Below, piece after piece: positions 53,776-62,789 of a stretch of DNA of 64,000 nucleotides; the stretch's first letter is position 1; every line of letters starts with the position of its first letter. A program made the position numbers and the translations under genes. This stretch comes from Alphaproteobacteria bacterium (GTDB lineage Bacteria > Pseudomonadota > Alphaproteobacteria > TMED109). The notes beneath the pieces were generated by a model, which made no database searches, was not told where the DNA came from, and was given only the letters and a program-made list of their open reading frames with translations. The stretch spans positions 1-64,000 of the forward strand of contig JAJDYI010000062.1 of the NCBI GenBank assembly GCA_022825235.1, in the 5' to 3' direction.

Positions 53776-54531
53776 TTATTCGACAATGGCAATTCGCATT
53801 CCTCGGACGATCTGAGGACTCATGGATCGCGAGTGTTTTCTCACTGAATGCGGTACAGCGCCATCTATTGATTCAATAGCGGCCCCCAATCCATTCGCTT
53901 CTTCGTCGTGTTTCAGACGACCTTGTTCAGTATCCTTCGGTTGTCCCTCCTGGTCTTGGGGATGCCCCCGCAATTTCTTATACCAAGAGGAAAATTCGCC
54001 AATGTTGATGCCATCTGCTTTACTAAGGATCATCGTTTTCGCATTTTCCATCTCATAGGTTGGGTTGATCTCGGCACGGCCGGGGTAGCAACGGATTCTC
54101 TTGCTATTGCCACCTTCAAAAATGTCATCGTTTCTCATTCTGCTGACCGGCAGTAACCATGTATCGGCAAGCAATTCCGGAACAAAATACTGCAGCTTTG
54201 CTGGCGTGGCGAAAAACGGAAAGACGTAAAATACAGCCGAAGGATGGTCTCCAGTAAGTTCCACTAAACGCGAGTGCTGTTCACGCTGGAGCGTAAACCG
54301 GTACGGTGCAGTGTCCTCTCGGTGAGGCCTATGGGCCACCGGGGCCTTGAATTGGAAGGCGAAGATTGCGGCACTTGGATTCATCTGGGCGTAGAAATCA
54401 ACTCCTTCCGCCCGTTCTTCCCGTTGGGTAAGTCCTCTGAGGTACGCTTTTGTAAGCCCCAACGTTCCACGCAGGTAATCGAGAAACTCGCTGCCCACAT
54501 TTAGTTCGAGTGATTTTTCCGAAACCCTCAT
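53776..54531 (-). CDS. Unknown protein, possible PD-(D/E)xK-like core
   Basis: 251 residues. ATG 54531 is chosen because GGAG lies 7 bases upstream; the frame is open to 54582. 'MRVSEKSLELNVGSEFLDYL' leads to 'QREERAEGVDFYAQM' and 'AAIFAFQFKAPVA', a D...QxK arrangement that could be a nuclease core. 'AVFYVFPFFATPAKLQYFVP' and 'LLADTWLLPVSRM' follow. The C-terminal 90 residues look polar and disordered. It is convergent with the HD/GHKL gene, leaving about 97 AT-rich bases between. I recognise the pattern only as a conserved hypothetical type; the nuclease reading is inference. Confidence 0.65.
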   Translation of the reverse strand: MRVSEKSLELNVGSEFLDYLRGTLGLTKAYLRGLTQREERAEGVDFYAQMNPSAAIFAFQFKAPVAHRPHREDTAPYRFTLQREQHSRLVELTGDHPSAVFYVFPFFATPAKLQYFVPELLADTWLLPVSRMRNDDIFEGGNSKRIRCYPGRAEINPTYEMENAKTMILSKADGINIGEFSSWYKKLRGHPQDQEGQPKDTEQGRLKHDEEANGLGAAIESIDGAVPHSVRKHSRSMSPQIVRGMRIAIVE

Positions 54532-54773
54532 CGAATATCTCCAGTTTCCAATAACCCGGAAGCAAATTGTCTTCCAGCGCACTCACTCTTAAGGTAATTC
54601 GATTTGATACTGCAACCATCGCAGAGGTCGACCGCTGTCAATGCGCAGCTGACACTGTTCTTGTCCCCGGAAGCCGAGTCGACTATTACGGAGAATTTTG
54701 TCACTTTTGGACTTGCCCACGCTGGGTTCTGTAGACGGCGAGGTCGGTAGCGACCGACTCAAGAAGCTCTTGA

Positions 54774-55199
54774 CTAGGAGCGTCGCTCAAAGGAGACGTA
54801 CTTGCCGTCGTAACCGATTTTGCGGGAGATGCGGCTCCGGACCGCGATTACGCGTCCGGTAGGGACTTGAGTGCTGATGCCTGCGCTGTTGGCTTGGGCA
54901 AATGAGGACGGCATAGCCTCGACATCCAGGCGCTCAAGAGCTTCAAGGGTGAGCGAGGGAAGGGGCTTCGCAGCGACAGTCTTACCGGATATTGGGGAAA
55001 GGGTGGTGCGGGCGTAGAGGCCATAGCCGATCTTGATGAGCTGACCCTTGGCGGTAAGGCATTTCAGCGCACGGCCGACCTGGTCGTAACCACCGAGATC
55101 TTCGAAGTCGCGGCGCAGGAAGACGTTAGCCTTCTTGCGCCCAACGCGCCGGGCGATGCGCTTCTCCAATGGCTGTGGCCGTGGTGATGGCATGGTCAT
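54774..55199 (-). CDS. AbiEi/DUF6088-like antitoxin or regulator, orphan
   Basis: 141 residues. A winged-helix N-terminus ('VFLRRDFEDLGGYDQVGRAL') is followed by 'GQLIKIGYGLYARTTLSPIS', the hallmark of DUF6088/AbiEi-type transcriptional regulators, then 'LPSLTLEALERLDVEAMPSS'. In Type IV toxin-antitoxin systems this protein pairs with an AbiEii nucleotidyltransferase, but no such gene is next to it (190 bases of gap to the left, integrase to the right). ATG 55199 is chosen; 55193 and 55232 are in-frame alternatives. Confidence 0.75.
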   Translation of the reverse strand: MTMPSPRPQPLEKRIARRVGRKKANVFLRRDFEDLGGYDQVGRALKCLTAKGQLIKIGYGLYARTTLSPISGKTVAAKPLPSLTLEALERLDVEAMPSSFAQANSAGISTQVPTGRVIAVRSRISRKIGYDGKYVSFERRS

Positions 55200-55403
55200 C
55201 AGTTTGCAAAAATACGACACTCGACAACGCAAAGGTATGAACTGATCGGGCTGCCGTCAACGCTTCGGGAAGAGATGCGGCTATCGTCAGCGGAATCCCG
55301 GTGGCTTCACGACTGCGTTGGGTAGAGCGGGCTGACGAACCCGGGAAGCGTCTCGTCAGAGGCGTGGGATCGAGCTTCTAGGTTGCGCGTGCGACCAACA
55401 AGG

Positions 55404-56591
55404 TCAACTGCTTGAGGCAATTTGCACTGTATCCAGGTCGTTCTCGATGCTGTCGCCGATACGCGCCGCCGACGCCTTCACGGTATCGCGGGCAAGGTGA
55501 GCGTACCGGGCAGTGGTTTGAACTTGTGTATGGCCCAGCAGCTTTCCGATCATCGGCAGGCCTTCGCCTAGTGCCAGCGCGCGCGAGGCGAAGCTGTGCC
55601 TGAGATCATGAATGCGCACGTCGTCGAGACCGGCACGTGCCCGGATACGCCGCCAAGGATGCTGAAGGTCGGTGAGATGGGAACCGGGCTTCCTGCCTGC
55701 GATCACCCAGGGATTGTCCTCTTCGCGGGGCAGTCCGGCCAGCAGTCTCACCGCCGACGGCGCCAGCGGAACCGCCCGGCCGCCCGTCTTCGTGTCGGGC
55801 AGGTTCAGTTCGCTGGCTTTGAGGTCGACGTGCTCCCAGCGCAGCTTCTGGATTTCGGAGAGCCGGCAGCCGGTGAGCATCAGCAACCGGACCGCGGCGA
55901 CCGCCGAGCGGGTTTCGGAGCCGTCCTCGAGGATGCCGTCGAGAACCTTGCCCAGGCGCCGGAACTCCTCGGCGCTCAGGAACCGCTCGCGCTTCTCCTC
56001 TCTGAACCGCTTGACGTGCAGGCAGGGGTTCGAGCCGTCGGGACGCAGCCCCCACACCTCGGCCATGTTGAACATCTTCGACAGCACGCCGAGCGTGCGG
56101 TTGGCCTGATAGGGCGTCTTGCGCATGCCGTGGTGCAGTGCGGCGATGTCGCTCCGCTGGATTTCGGTCACCTTGCGGCGGCCGATTTTGGGCTTGATGA
56201 AGAGGTCGACCGACCGCCGGTATTCATAGGCCGTGCTGGGCTTGCAATACGTGGGGACGTACTCCTCCAGGAAGCGTGCCCCGAGGGCCTTCACGGTCGC
56301 CGTCCTCCGGTCGGTGTCGCGTTGCGCCGCCGGGTCGCTACCGGACTTGGCCTCGGCAAGCAGGGCCATCGCGCGCCGGCGCGCCTCATCCGGCGGGAGT
56401 GCGGTGACGGGTCCGAGGGTCATACGGCGGAGCCGGCCGTTGGCGCGGAACTGGCTAACGAAGAATTTGCGGCCCGAGGCCCGGACGCGCAGTCCGAAAC
56501 CCGGCAGCTCGCGGTCCCAGTAGAAGCGGTCGGACCCGTCGCTCTCGATGCGGTCGACAGTGCGTTTGGTGATCTTGATCTGCGCCGGCAT
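55404..56591 (-). CDS. int: Tyrosine recombinase / integrase
   Basis: 395 residues, the P4-type layout: an N-terminal DUF4102-like arm-binding domain ('YWDRELPGFGLRVRASGRKF'), a core-binding domain, and the catalytic domain with Arg in 'LLMLTGCRLSEIQKLRW', Lys in 'LPDTKTGGRAVPL', H-x-x-R in 'IHDLRHSFASRAL', His in 'LLGHTQVQTTARYAH' and the Tyr in ARYAHL. All catalytic residues are present. It begins 217 bases inside the tRNA-derived attachment site and reads away from it, as element integrases do. It probably integrates and, with the HTH protein at 10067, excises the element. Confidence 0.95.
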   Translation of the reverse strand: MPAQIKITKRTVDRIESDGSDRFYWDRELPGFGLRVRASGRKFFVSQFRANGRLRRMTLGPVTALPPDEARRRAMALLAEAKSGSDPAAQRDTDRRTATVKALGARFLEEYVPTYCKPSTAYEYRRSVDLFIKPKIGRRKVTEIQRSDIAALHHGMRKTPYQANRTLGVLSKMFNMAEVWGLRPDGSNPCLHVKRFREEKRERFLSAEEFRRLGKVLDGILEDGSETRSAVAAVRLLMLTGCRLSEIQKLRWEHVDLKASELNLPDTKTGGRAVPLAPSAVRLLAGLPREEDNPWVIAGRKPGSHLTDLQHPWRRIRARAGLDDVRIHDLRHSFASRALALGEGLPMIGKLLGHTQVQTTARYAHLARDTVKASAARIGDSIENDLDTVQIASSS

Positions 56592-56635
56592 GGCGTCTCC
56601 CGTGTCTATCGTCGTCGGGGGTCATGATATCACGC

Positions 56636-56666
56636 TGGGAATCACATGGGAATCACTGGGAATCAA
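56636..56666. repeat. Three 10-bp direct repeats, candidate integrase arm sites
   Basis: TGGGAATCAC at 56636-56645 and 56647-56656, and TGGGAATCAA at 56657-56666. They lie in the 217-base gap between the integrase start and the tRNA-derived core. Spacing of 11 and 10 bases puts them on one face of the helix. Integrase arm sites or autoregulatory sites are both plausible. Confidence 0.65.
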
Positions 56667-56808
56667 ATTTGTGGTCACGCGAGTGTCCAACCGGCGGCGG
56701 GAGTCGTTCGCGGGGACACTTATAACATGTTGCTTTAGCTATTTATTGTCGAAATCGGACGGAGATTGACGAAACGCAGCGGGATATGGCGAAGGCATCC
56801 TAGGCAAA

Positions 56809-56852
56809 CTCATAACCTGAAGGTCGTAGGTTCAAATCCTACCCCCGCAACC
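56809..56852 (+). other. tRNA 3' fragment, probable attR core
   Basis: From the anticodon loop CTCATAA (CAT anticodon) onward the sequence reads like an initiator tRNA-Met: variable region AAGGTCG, a 5-bp T-stem GTAGG/CCTAC around TTCAAAT, and CCCCCGCAACC at the end. Upstream of the loop the D-arm and anticodon stem do not fold (GCAAA faces CCTGA), so this is a 3' fragment and not a working tRNA. An element inserted in a tRNA regenerates the whole gene at one end and leaves such a fragment at the other. The intact copy is not in this window. Confidence 0.8.
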
Positions 56853-56860
56853 GATGAGGA

Positions 56861-56898
56861 CGCCGCTAAGTCAACAGCTTAGCGGCGTTTTCTTTTTT
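56861..56898 (+). terminator. Rho-independent terminator after the tRNA fragment
   Basis: A perfect 10-bp stem CGCCGCTAAG/CTTAGCGGCG with a 7-base loop is followed by TTTTCTTTTTT. It starts 8 bases after the tRNA 3' end, so it is probably the original terminator of the disrupted host tRNA gene. This places host DNA to the right. Confidence 0.93.
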
Positions 56899-57341
56899 CT
56901 GGCAATGCCCCCCGAAAGGGTTTCGGAATGCATTCGGAACGGGATTTGGGAGCATTCCGGGCTACTCCGGACACTTTCTGACCACGAAGTCGCAACACGC
57001 CGCCCTGCGCCGGCTGCTCGACTGGATCGCCGCCGCGCCGTCGCCGCCCGAACACTTTGGCGGATCGATGCACTGAGCCGGAGAAGGCTATCATTCCCCG
57101 ATCGCGCCGCTCCAGCCGGGGGGACCGTCAGCGCGGTGCCGAGATGGCGCACAGACTTGCGAAAAGGACGATGCCGCTCGGGGGAACACGCTTGCCCATT
57201 GTTCATTCGTCAACTCGCGTCTCGCCGCTCCCTTCGTCGCAATCGAGTAGCGTGCCGCTCCATTCCGCGCGTCATCCGGTAGCCTGTTTCCAGCAGGGTT
57301 GCCCAGTCGTTTTCTGATCGTCCGGGTCGGCTCAGCCCTCC
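56899..57341. other. Gap without a supported gene
   Basis: About 440 bases right of the element. One frame ends 'HAALRRLLDWIAAAPSPPEH' before a stop at about 57076, which could be the tail of a truncated protein, but I cannot name it. The rest shows no motif. Confidence 0.4.
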
Positions 57342-58154
57342 TTACCGACCGGCCGCCCAAGTCACCGAACCCGACCCAATGTCGCCGGCAACCGGCGCGC
57401 AACCGTCGGCGCGCTGAAGAACAAAGAACGTGTAGCCCGCCTCGTCGCAAAAGCGTCGGACGACGTCGATTTCCTTTCGAATATCCTCGCGCGCTTTCAG
57501 CACGTCCGCATCGGCGCTTCCCGCAAGTTCAGCCATGCGCGCCTCCAGCGGGACGTAGTAGGCCTCGTGCGCATTCCTCGGCAGCCGGAAGCTGCAGACG
57601 ACCCGGTAGCCGGCGGCTTCCGCGCGCGAAGGGATCTCCGCTTCGGACGCCATGTCCGGATATTCGCCCGCCCAGAACGCGCGGGCTTCTTCCGGAAGGT
57701 CGCCGGTCCACCGAACGAAGTCGCTGAACGCTAGGCAACCGCCCGCACGAAGCCAGGGCCGCCACATGACGAGCGCCCGCTCCATGCCCACGACGTAGAT
57801 GGAACCTTCGGCCCAGATCAGGTCGATTCTCCCCGCGGCAACATCGATCTTCGCCATGTCCCCGCACATCGCATGGACGCGTTCCGCAAGGCCTGACTTG
57901 CGGGCGCGTTCGGCGATCCGCTCGACGAAGGGCTCATGGATCTCGACCGCCGTAATGCGCGCATCCGGAAGCGCCTGCGCCAGGGTGAAGGTCGTCCGTC
58001 CGTGGCCGGCACCCAGGTCCAGTACTCGTCGAAGGGTATCGCGGCAAGGCACCGCATCCAGAGCGCGCAGCGTGGAAGCGTCGTTTCCCGGAGCGCCTTG
58101 CGACAGCGGCCCGAATATCTCGTACATGACGTCGTCTATCGACACGACGCCCAT
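57342..58154 (-). CDS. Class I SAM-dependent methyltransferase
   Basis: About 270 residues. '[20 protein letters not shown]' is SAM motif I, '[16 protein letters not shown]' motif II, and '[16 protein letters not shown]' with '[16 protein letters not shown]' fit small-molecule methylases of the Methyltransf_11/25 type. The substrate cannot be read. The frame is open to 58199; ATG 58154 and ATG 58127 ([14 protein letters not shown]) are the likely starts. It begins near the end of the decayed recD2 gene, with a short overlap if 58154 is right. Confidence 0.82.
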   Translation of the reverse strand: MGVVSIDDVMYEIFGPLSQGAPGNDASTLRALDAVPCRDTLRRVLDLGAGHGRTTFTLAQALPDARITAVEIHEPFVERIAERARKSGLAERVHAMCGDMAKIDVAAGRIDLIWAEGSIYVVGMERALVMWRPWLRAGGCLAFSDFVRWTGDLPEEARAFWAGEYPDMASEAEIPSRAEAAGYRVVCSFRLPRNAHEAYYVPLEARMAELAGSADADVLKAREDIRKEIDVVRRFCDEAGYTFFVLQRADGCAPVAGDIGSGSVTWAAGR

Positions 58155-58939
58155 CCAGCCACCGCGGCTTCGGCTCCGTCCGTTGCTCCGGCCAGCCACT
58201 GATCCAGTTTCGACCAGCGCCGGCGTCCCGAGGCATTGCGCACCGCGATGGCGGCCGCCTTCATCTGGTTCACCAGCACCACCAGCCGCTTGCCCCGCCT
58301 GACCTCGGCATAGAGCAGGTTTCGCTTCAGCGTCGCGTAGTGCCGGGTCAGGAGCGGGATCACCACGGCGGGGTATTCCGAGACCTGGCTCTTGTGTACC
58401 GTCGCGGCGTAGGCCGGCACCAGCGCATCGAGCCCACCGAAGCCGTAGGCGAGGTCGCGCCCCTCGAGCCGGGCGACAAGCTCGCCCGCTTCCGACTCCA
58501 CCTCCGGGACAAGGCCGATGTCGCCGTTGTAGATCATCTTCTCGTAGTCGTTCTCGATCTGCATTACCTTGTCGCCCGGCGCGTACGTCCAGCCGAAGCG
58601 CCGCGGGATGCGGGTCTTCACCAGTTTGAGGATCCTGGCCACTGCTGTCTCCGGATCCCTGGCCGGCACGAAGTAGAAGTCACTGTCACCCTTGGGCGTA
58701 GAGAGATCCGGGATTGCACCCCGGTTGATGCCGTGGGCCACGGTCATGATCCGGCTTTTGGCCGCCTGGTTGAACACCTCGGTGAGCCGCGACACCGGCA
58801 CCGTACCCGAGGCGATGATGTCTGCCAGCAACTGGCCCGGCCCGACCGAGGGCAGCTGGTCGACATCACCCAGGGTTGCCGCGGGAAGGGCGTCGAAGAC
58901 CTGCGTTCGGCCCCGCGCGGAAGGTGCCCACGCAGCGCC
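58136..58939 (-). pseudogene. recD2: Truncated, decayed RecD2-type helicase
   Basis: The frame from 58939 reads '[20 protein letters not shown]' (motif III region), '[19 protein letters not shown]', '[20 protein letters not shown]', '[20 protein letters not shown]' and '[20 protein letters not shown]', all RecD2 C-terminal signatures. The first two thirds of the protein are missing. About 50 residues between 'RIPRRFG' and 'WTYAPGD' are deleted, apparently between two RFG repeats. Two conserved motifs are altered: KSQG to KSQV, and YTGVTRGK to YAEVRRGK, which removes helicase motif VI residues. It cannot be an active helicase. Confidence 0.82.
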
Positions 58940-59335
58940 TTAATGGCTGCTTGTCACCCGTCCCGAGACACCGGGCGGGGTGAACGATGCGTCCGGACGA
59001 ACGGGACGGCGGCCCGGCTACCGGGGCCATCATCCGGGCGACGCCCGGCGAACGACGAGGCCCCGGCGGACATCCGGGTTCCTCCCTGTCTTCCCTTCCT
59101 GGACATTTGCAGCCCGCGTTACGGACGCACGGTGCAGCCGAGGACCAACCCGTCGACGATCAATTTCGGGACGTCCCTGCCACCTTTGCAGGATCACCAC
59201 ACGATCCGCAAACCGGAATCGAAAAATGAAGCCGGGAAGGCCGTTCAAACCTGGTGTCATTGACCGGGATACCCGCACAGACACCCGCTGAATGGGTGAC
59301 CCGGCTTCACGAAACCAGTTGCGTTGAGAATCTCC
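58940..59335. other. Gap without a supported gene
   Basis: About 400 bases between the recD2 remnant and the DUF4268 gene. No frame has a recognisable motif. The missing 5' part of recD2 is not here, so a deletion removed it. Confidence 0.4.
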
Positions 59336-60475
59336 CTACTCGCCGGGCGCCATGTCAGCCTGGGACTTCAACTGCGGATTCAGGCGTGCCAGCGGCTCCG
59401 AGAACGCCTGCTCCAGGTTGACAATGTGCCTGCACAGCCAGTCGATCATCGCCGGCCAGCTCTCGTCGTTAAATCCCTCGTACGGGTGCGAATAGCAGAT
59501 TCGACTCGCCTTTTTCTCGTCCAGCCGCAGCCATTGGAGTTCCGCGCCAAACCGCTCCTCGATCTCCTGCCTCTCCCCTTCGAGCCGATCGAAGATCCAT
59601 TTGTTGTCGTCTTTTTGGGACCTTTGCAGGTTAAGCTCAACCCGCGCCTCGTTCTTCAAGAAGATCAGGTTGTACGCGCAACCGGACACACCGGTGCCGC
59701 TGGCCAGCCAGTGGTCCCTGGACGGACTGATGTTCTCGTACCGCTTCACGCCGCGCCCGCGAAGTTCCTCCAGTGTCATCGTCCAGAACGCCCGCCGCAT
59801 CTCTTGGCGGCGCTGCTGGGTGCCTTGCGCCGACTGCTCCTCCGATTCCTTCGCCGCCATGCCGATCATGTAGTCCGCAGCCTCGGGCGTCGGGATGATC
59901 TGCTGCAAGTCGATCAGAAGTTCCTCACCGAAGCTGAAAGGCACGATTCGGAAGCACTGCGCCCGGACCCCGTGCCCGATGAGCCAGAGCACTGTCGCCG
60001 TGACCTCCTTGCGGAAGTTTGCCGCAACCAGTATCAGCCGCTGTTCATTGCCTGCGTTCAGCGCCGTGTCGTCGAGGTCTTCGACGTCAAGGAAGTCACA
60101 CAGGTTCCGCACCGCATTTTCGCTGTTCCCCCGCCGGTCGAGATACCTCTGGTAGATCTCGACGATCTCCGTCTTCTTCAGGCTGGAGCAATAGGCGACA
60201 TACTTGAGCGCTTGCCACACGACGTCCCGGCCTGAATCGTCACGCTTGTTCTCGATGACCACCAGCCGGCGCTCCTTGTCGATCGCCAGCAGATCGAGAC
60301 GCTCCCTGGTGTCCGCGAATCCGTCGAATTCCTTCTGGATGATCAGAAGATCCTCGCCGAGCGCCTCCGGCGTTTGCACGAGCCACTCCTGAAGGTGGGC
60401 CCGCTCCTGCAGCTTGAGGTCGTCGAAGCGCCGTTCTTCAAGCCGGACGAGGCGATTCTCCCGCACCTTGAACAT
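59336..60475 (-). CDS. DUF4268 / NucS-like nuclease-domain protein
   Basis: 379 residues. 'LVQTPEALGEDLLIIQKEFD', 'RERLDLLAIDKERRLVVIEN' and 'KRDDSGRDVVWQALKYVAYC' are a complete PD-(D/E)xK core (D-L-L, then ENK), typical of proteins annotated as DUF4268 or endonuclease NucS-like. The C-terminal part ('KDDNKWIFDRLEGERQEIEE', 'YEGFNDESWPAMIDWLCRHI') is the DUF4268 domain itself. ATG 60475 follows GGGAGG by 8 bases; the frame is open to 60598. It stands alone, so it may be a solitary restriction-like or repair nuclease. Confidence 0.85.
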   Translation of the reverse strand: MFKVRENRLVRLEERRFDDLKLQERAHLQEWLVQTPEALGEDLLIIQKEFDGFADTRERLDLLAIDKERRLVVIENKRDDSGRDVVWQALKYVAYCSSLKKTEIVEIYQRYLDRRGNSENAVRNLCDFLDVEDLDDTALNAGNEQRLILVAANFRKEVTATVLWLIGHGVRAQCFRIVPFSFGEELLIDLQQIIPTPEAADYMIGMAAKESEEQSAQGTQQRRQEMRRAFWTMTLEELRGRGVKRYENISPSRDHWLASGTGVSGCAYNLIFLKNEARVELNLQRSQKDDNKWIFDRLEGERQEIEERFGAELQWLRLDEKKASRICYSHPYEGFNDESWPAMIDWLCRHIVNLEQAFSEPLARLNPQLKSQADMAPGE

Positions 60476-61430
60476 CCGAGCGCCCTCCCGCATTCCGCCA
60501 ATCGGCGGCCTATCCCTCGTGCCAGACAATGATGAGCCAGGGCCGACCGAGCCTCGTCGGTGCCGCCGCAATCCCGCGGCGGCGTGCATCCACGCCACCG
60601 CGCTCTTTCTCCAGGCGCACCGTGCGCGGCCGGATCCCCCAGTATTGTAGGGGAAGTGCGGCGCACGGTTTCCGGCGCACCAACGAACCGCCCGATTTCC
60701 CGGCTGAAGGCGTCGCGGCCTTTCCCTGCAACGGTTTCACTGGCAGCCCGGCCGAAAAGGCGGGGCGAGGGCACTTGGCGTCCCGGTCATGATCATGCGC
60801 ACAACGTGAACCTCAACGCCCTGGTGCATTGCGCCGCTCGGACGCCTACTGCAGGCGATCCGCCGGTCAGATGTTTCAACCCAGCCAGAGCAGCGTTGTT
60901 CGCCGTATAGACAGGATGATTACTGTGGTCGCGCGGTTCCTGCTGTCTGCACTTCTTCCGCTCGCGCTCTGGTGGCTGGTGAGCCAGGAGAGTCGGGCGA
61001 GATGACTTCCTGCTTCCGGATTCGCTTGGTGGCACGGAGTTCGAAGCGGCCACTCGCTCCCCAGGCGAATCAGGGCATTGCCGAACCCGGGTTCTTGCGC
61101 TGTCATGCCATTGTCGTCGGCCCGTTCGCCCATCGCAGGCATTGGCGTGTCCGGCGGCAGCGGCGGCGCCAACACTGTCAATTTCCCGCGACGATCCGAC
61201 CGAATAGTCCTCGGGCAGACGGCGCCGTGCGTTGGGTCGTACCGGAGGCCTCCGCCGGTCACGTGGTCAGGCCAGGGGTCGTCCTGTAGTCAGTGATTGC
61301 CCAAGCGCAGCTGGATTGCACCCCAGGCATCCTCGTGAGGTCTTCTCTGCCGATCTTGAGCGCAATGCCCCCGGGTTCGCCGCCTGAGTTCCATGATCTA
61401 TCCCTGAAGCAGAAGCAGGCGACGAATGCA
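60476..61430. other. Long gap without a supported gene
   Basis: About 950 bases. Several open frames cross it but none shows motifs, and both strands are interrupted in the frames that continue from the neighbours. A 29-codon hydrophobic frame at 60916-61005 (MITVVARFLLSALLPLALWW...) follows a weak AGGA-type site and might be a small membrane peptide; support is thin. No tRNA or strong terminator was seen. Confidence 0.4.
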
Positions 61431-62789
61431 CTAATCGGCTGGAGCGGGATCAGGCCACCTGTCTCCGGCCTTGATGCCGGACCAGCCTCGCAGAGACGCC
61501 GCGAAGAGCCTGCCGATCTCCCCCTGATCCTCGACGATGGCCGCGAAACCCTCGAAGTCGATACAGTCCATGCCTTCCACTGCCGTCGGGAGAACGTGGA
61601 TCACCTCGATGTCGGGAAGGGCGGACGGGATCTCGATGCGATCGATGCATTCGTACACGCCTTGCGGAGAACCGTAGATCCGGTCTTCGAGTCCCGTGGG
61701 CAGGATCATCAGGTCCAGCTCGGCGACAGCCTTCAGAAGGTGGAAGTACTTGCGGCGCGCCCGGCGGTTCTTCGCCTTTGCCATCGACCTGATGTCGCAG
61801 AGCAACGCTGCCATGCCCCTGTCCACTGCGCGGTTCAGGTAATGCTCCTGGACATGCCGAAGCGAGTTCATGTCGGTCTTCAATTCGACAAGGAATGCAT
61901 GGCCTCGGTCGCGGGACACCGCAAAAAAGTCGGCCTTGTCGGAGCGCTTGGTGTCGCGCTGGCCAAGTGGGAACTCCGGAATGAGAAGCGAGTCGACGAC
62001 AATCTCACGTGGCGCCAGATGCCGGTCAAGCGCGGCCGGCAGGAACAGCCCGAACATGGCGTCCGCTCTGGGTTCGAGGCGATAAGAAGGCAGGTGCCGC
62101 CAGCGGTCGAGAAGGTCGAGTAGAGCGGCCATGTCGGGGCTGGTCATGGTTCGGCGGCCTCGTGGCGAACCAGTGCGTCGCCCCCGAACGCTATGCCCGA
62201 TGGCGGTCCGTCGGGACACAGATTTCGGTCGGGCGGACGCTGCGGTATTCAGTTCCGCCAGCGTAGCGATGGACTGCTCGCAGATTTCAAGCCATTTGGC
62301 GTGGCCACCGAGTTGGGCAAAGTCGAAACCCTGGCCGTCTAGCTCGCGTAGATCGATCTTCAGGGGTGCGGTCGTCAGGTCTACTTCGAGCGTCTGTCGG
62401 TAGTCCCCTCGTGCCTCCCATTTCGGGTCCGCCACACCGTGCGCGTAGGCGCATCGCACCATATAGACGAGCGTACGCAGCCTGACCGCGCTGTCTTGGG
62501 AGAACGGATCCGGGCGGATGCCGGCAATGTCCCAAGCTTTGTTGAGGGCCAGGGCAGAACCGGCCGTCGCCAACAAAACGGCAACGTTCGCGGCTCGAAC
62601 AATTTCCTCCTGTGTGCTGAAGCGCCCGGCAGGGAATCTCAGGCTCCCCTGCTCCAGCCGGACGAATTGATTTGTGTCGAAATCTGCCGGATCGACATTG
62701 CCGATCTCGCAGTACGAGAGCAATTTGATAGCGAATTCGACCTGGAGAAAGCCGATGCGGACGTCGGCAAGCGCGTCATCAAGTGTCAC
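61431..62789 (-). CDS. HEPN-like domain joined to PD-(D/E)xK nuclease-like domain
   Basis: 452 residues from GTG 62789, which has GGAGG 10 bases upstream. The first 190 residues are helical and contain 'RTLVYMVRCAYAHGVADPKW', whose R-CAYA-H is the HEPN R-x4-H pattern. A basic, low-complexity linker (about 197-217, 'GHSVRGRRTGSPRGRR') leads to 'MTSPDMAALLDLLDRWRHLP', then 'SDKADFFAVSRDRGHAFLVE' and LKTD, a D...ExK nuclease core. The linker suggests that two neighbouring genes were fused; a separate start at ATG 62147 for the second half is possible. Either form looks like a defence or toxin protein. Confidence 0.65.
   Translation of the reverse strand: MTLDDALADVRIGFLQVEFAIKLLSYCEIGNVDPADFDTNQFVRLEQGSLRFPAGRFSTQEEIVRAANVAVLLATAGSALALNKAWDIAGIRPDPFSQDSAVRLRTLVYMVRCAYAHGVADPKWEARGDYRQTLEVDLTTAPLKIDLRELDGQGFDFAQLGGHAKWLEICEQSIATLAELNTAASARPKSVSRRTAIGHSVRGRRTGSPRGRRTMTSPDMAALLDLLDRWRHLPSYRLEPRADAMFGLFLPAALDRHLAPREIVVDSLLIPEFPLGQRDTKRSDKADFFAVSRDRGHAFLVELKTDMNSLRHVQEHYLNRAVDRGMAALLCDIRSMAKAKNRRARRKYFHLLKAVAELDLMILPTGLEDRIYGSPQGVYECIDRIEIPSALPDIEVIHVLPTAVEGMDCIDFEGFAAIVEDQGEIGRLFAASLRGWSGIKAGDRWPDPAPAD

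Noticed and set aside
56779-56852. Complete tRNA gene of 74 bases
   Set aside because: The outer five acceptor pairs and the T-arm form, but the D-arm and anticodon stem do not. It is better read as a 3' fragment joined to element DNA.
62147-62789. Stand-alone HEPN gene ending before 62147
   Set aside because: There is no stop codon between the two halves, so I kept one frame and only note a possible internal start.
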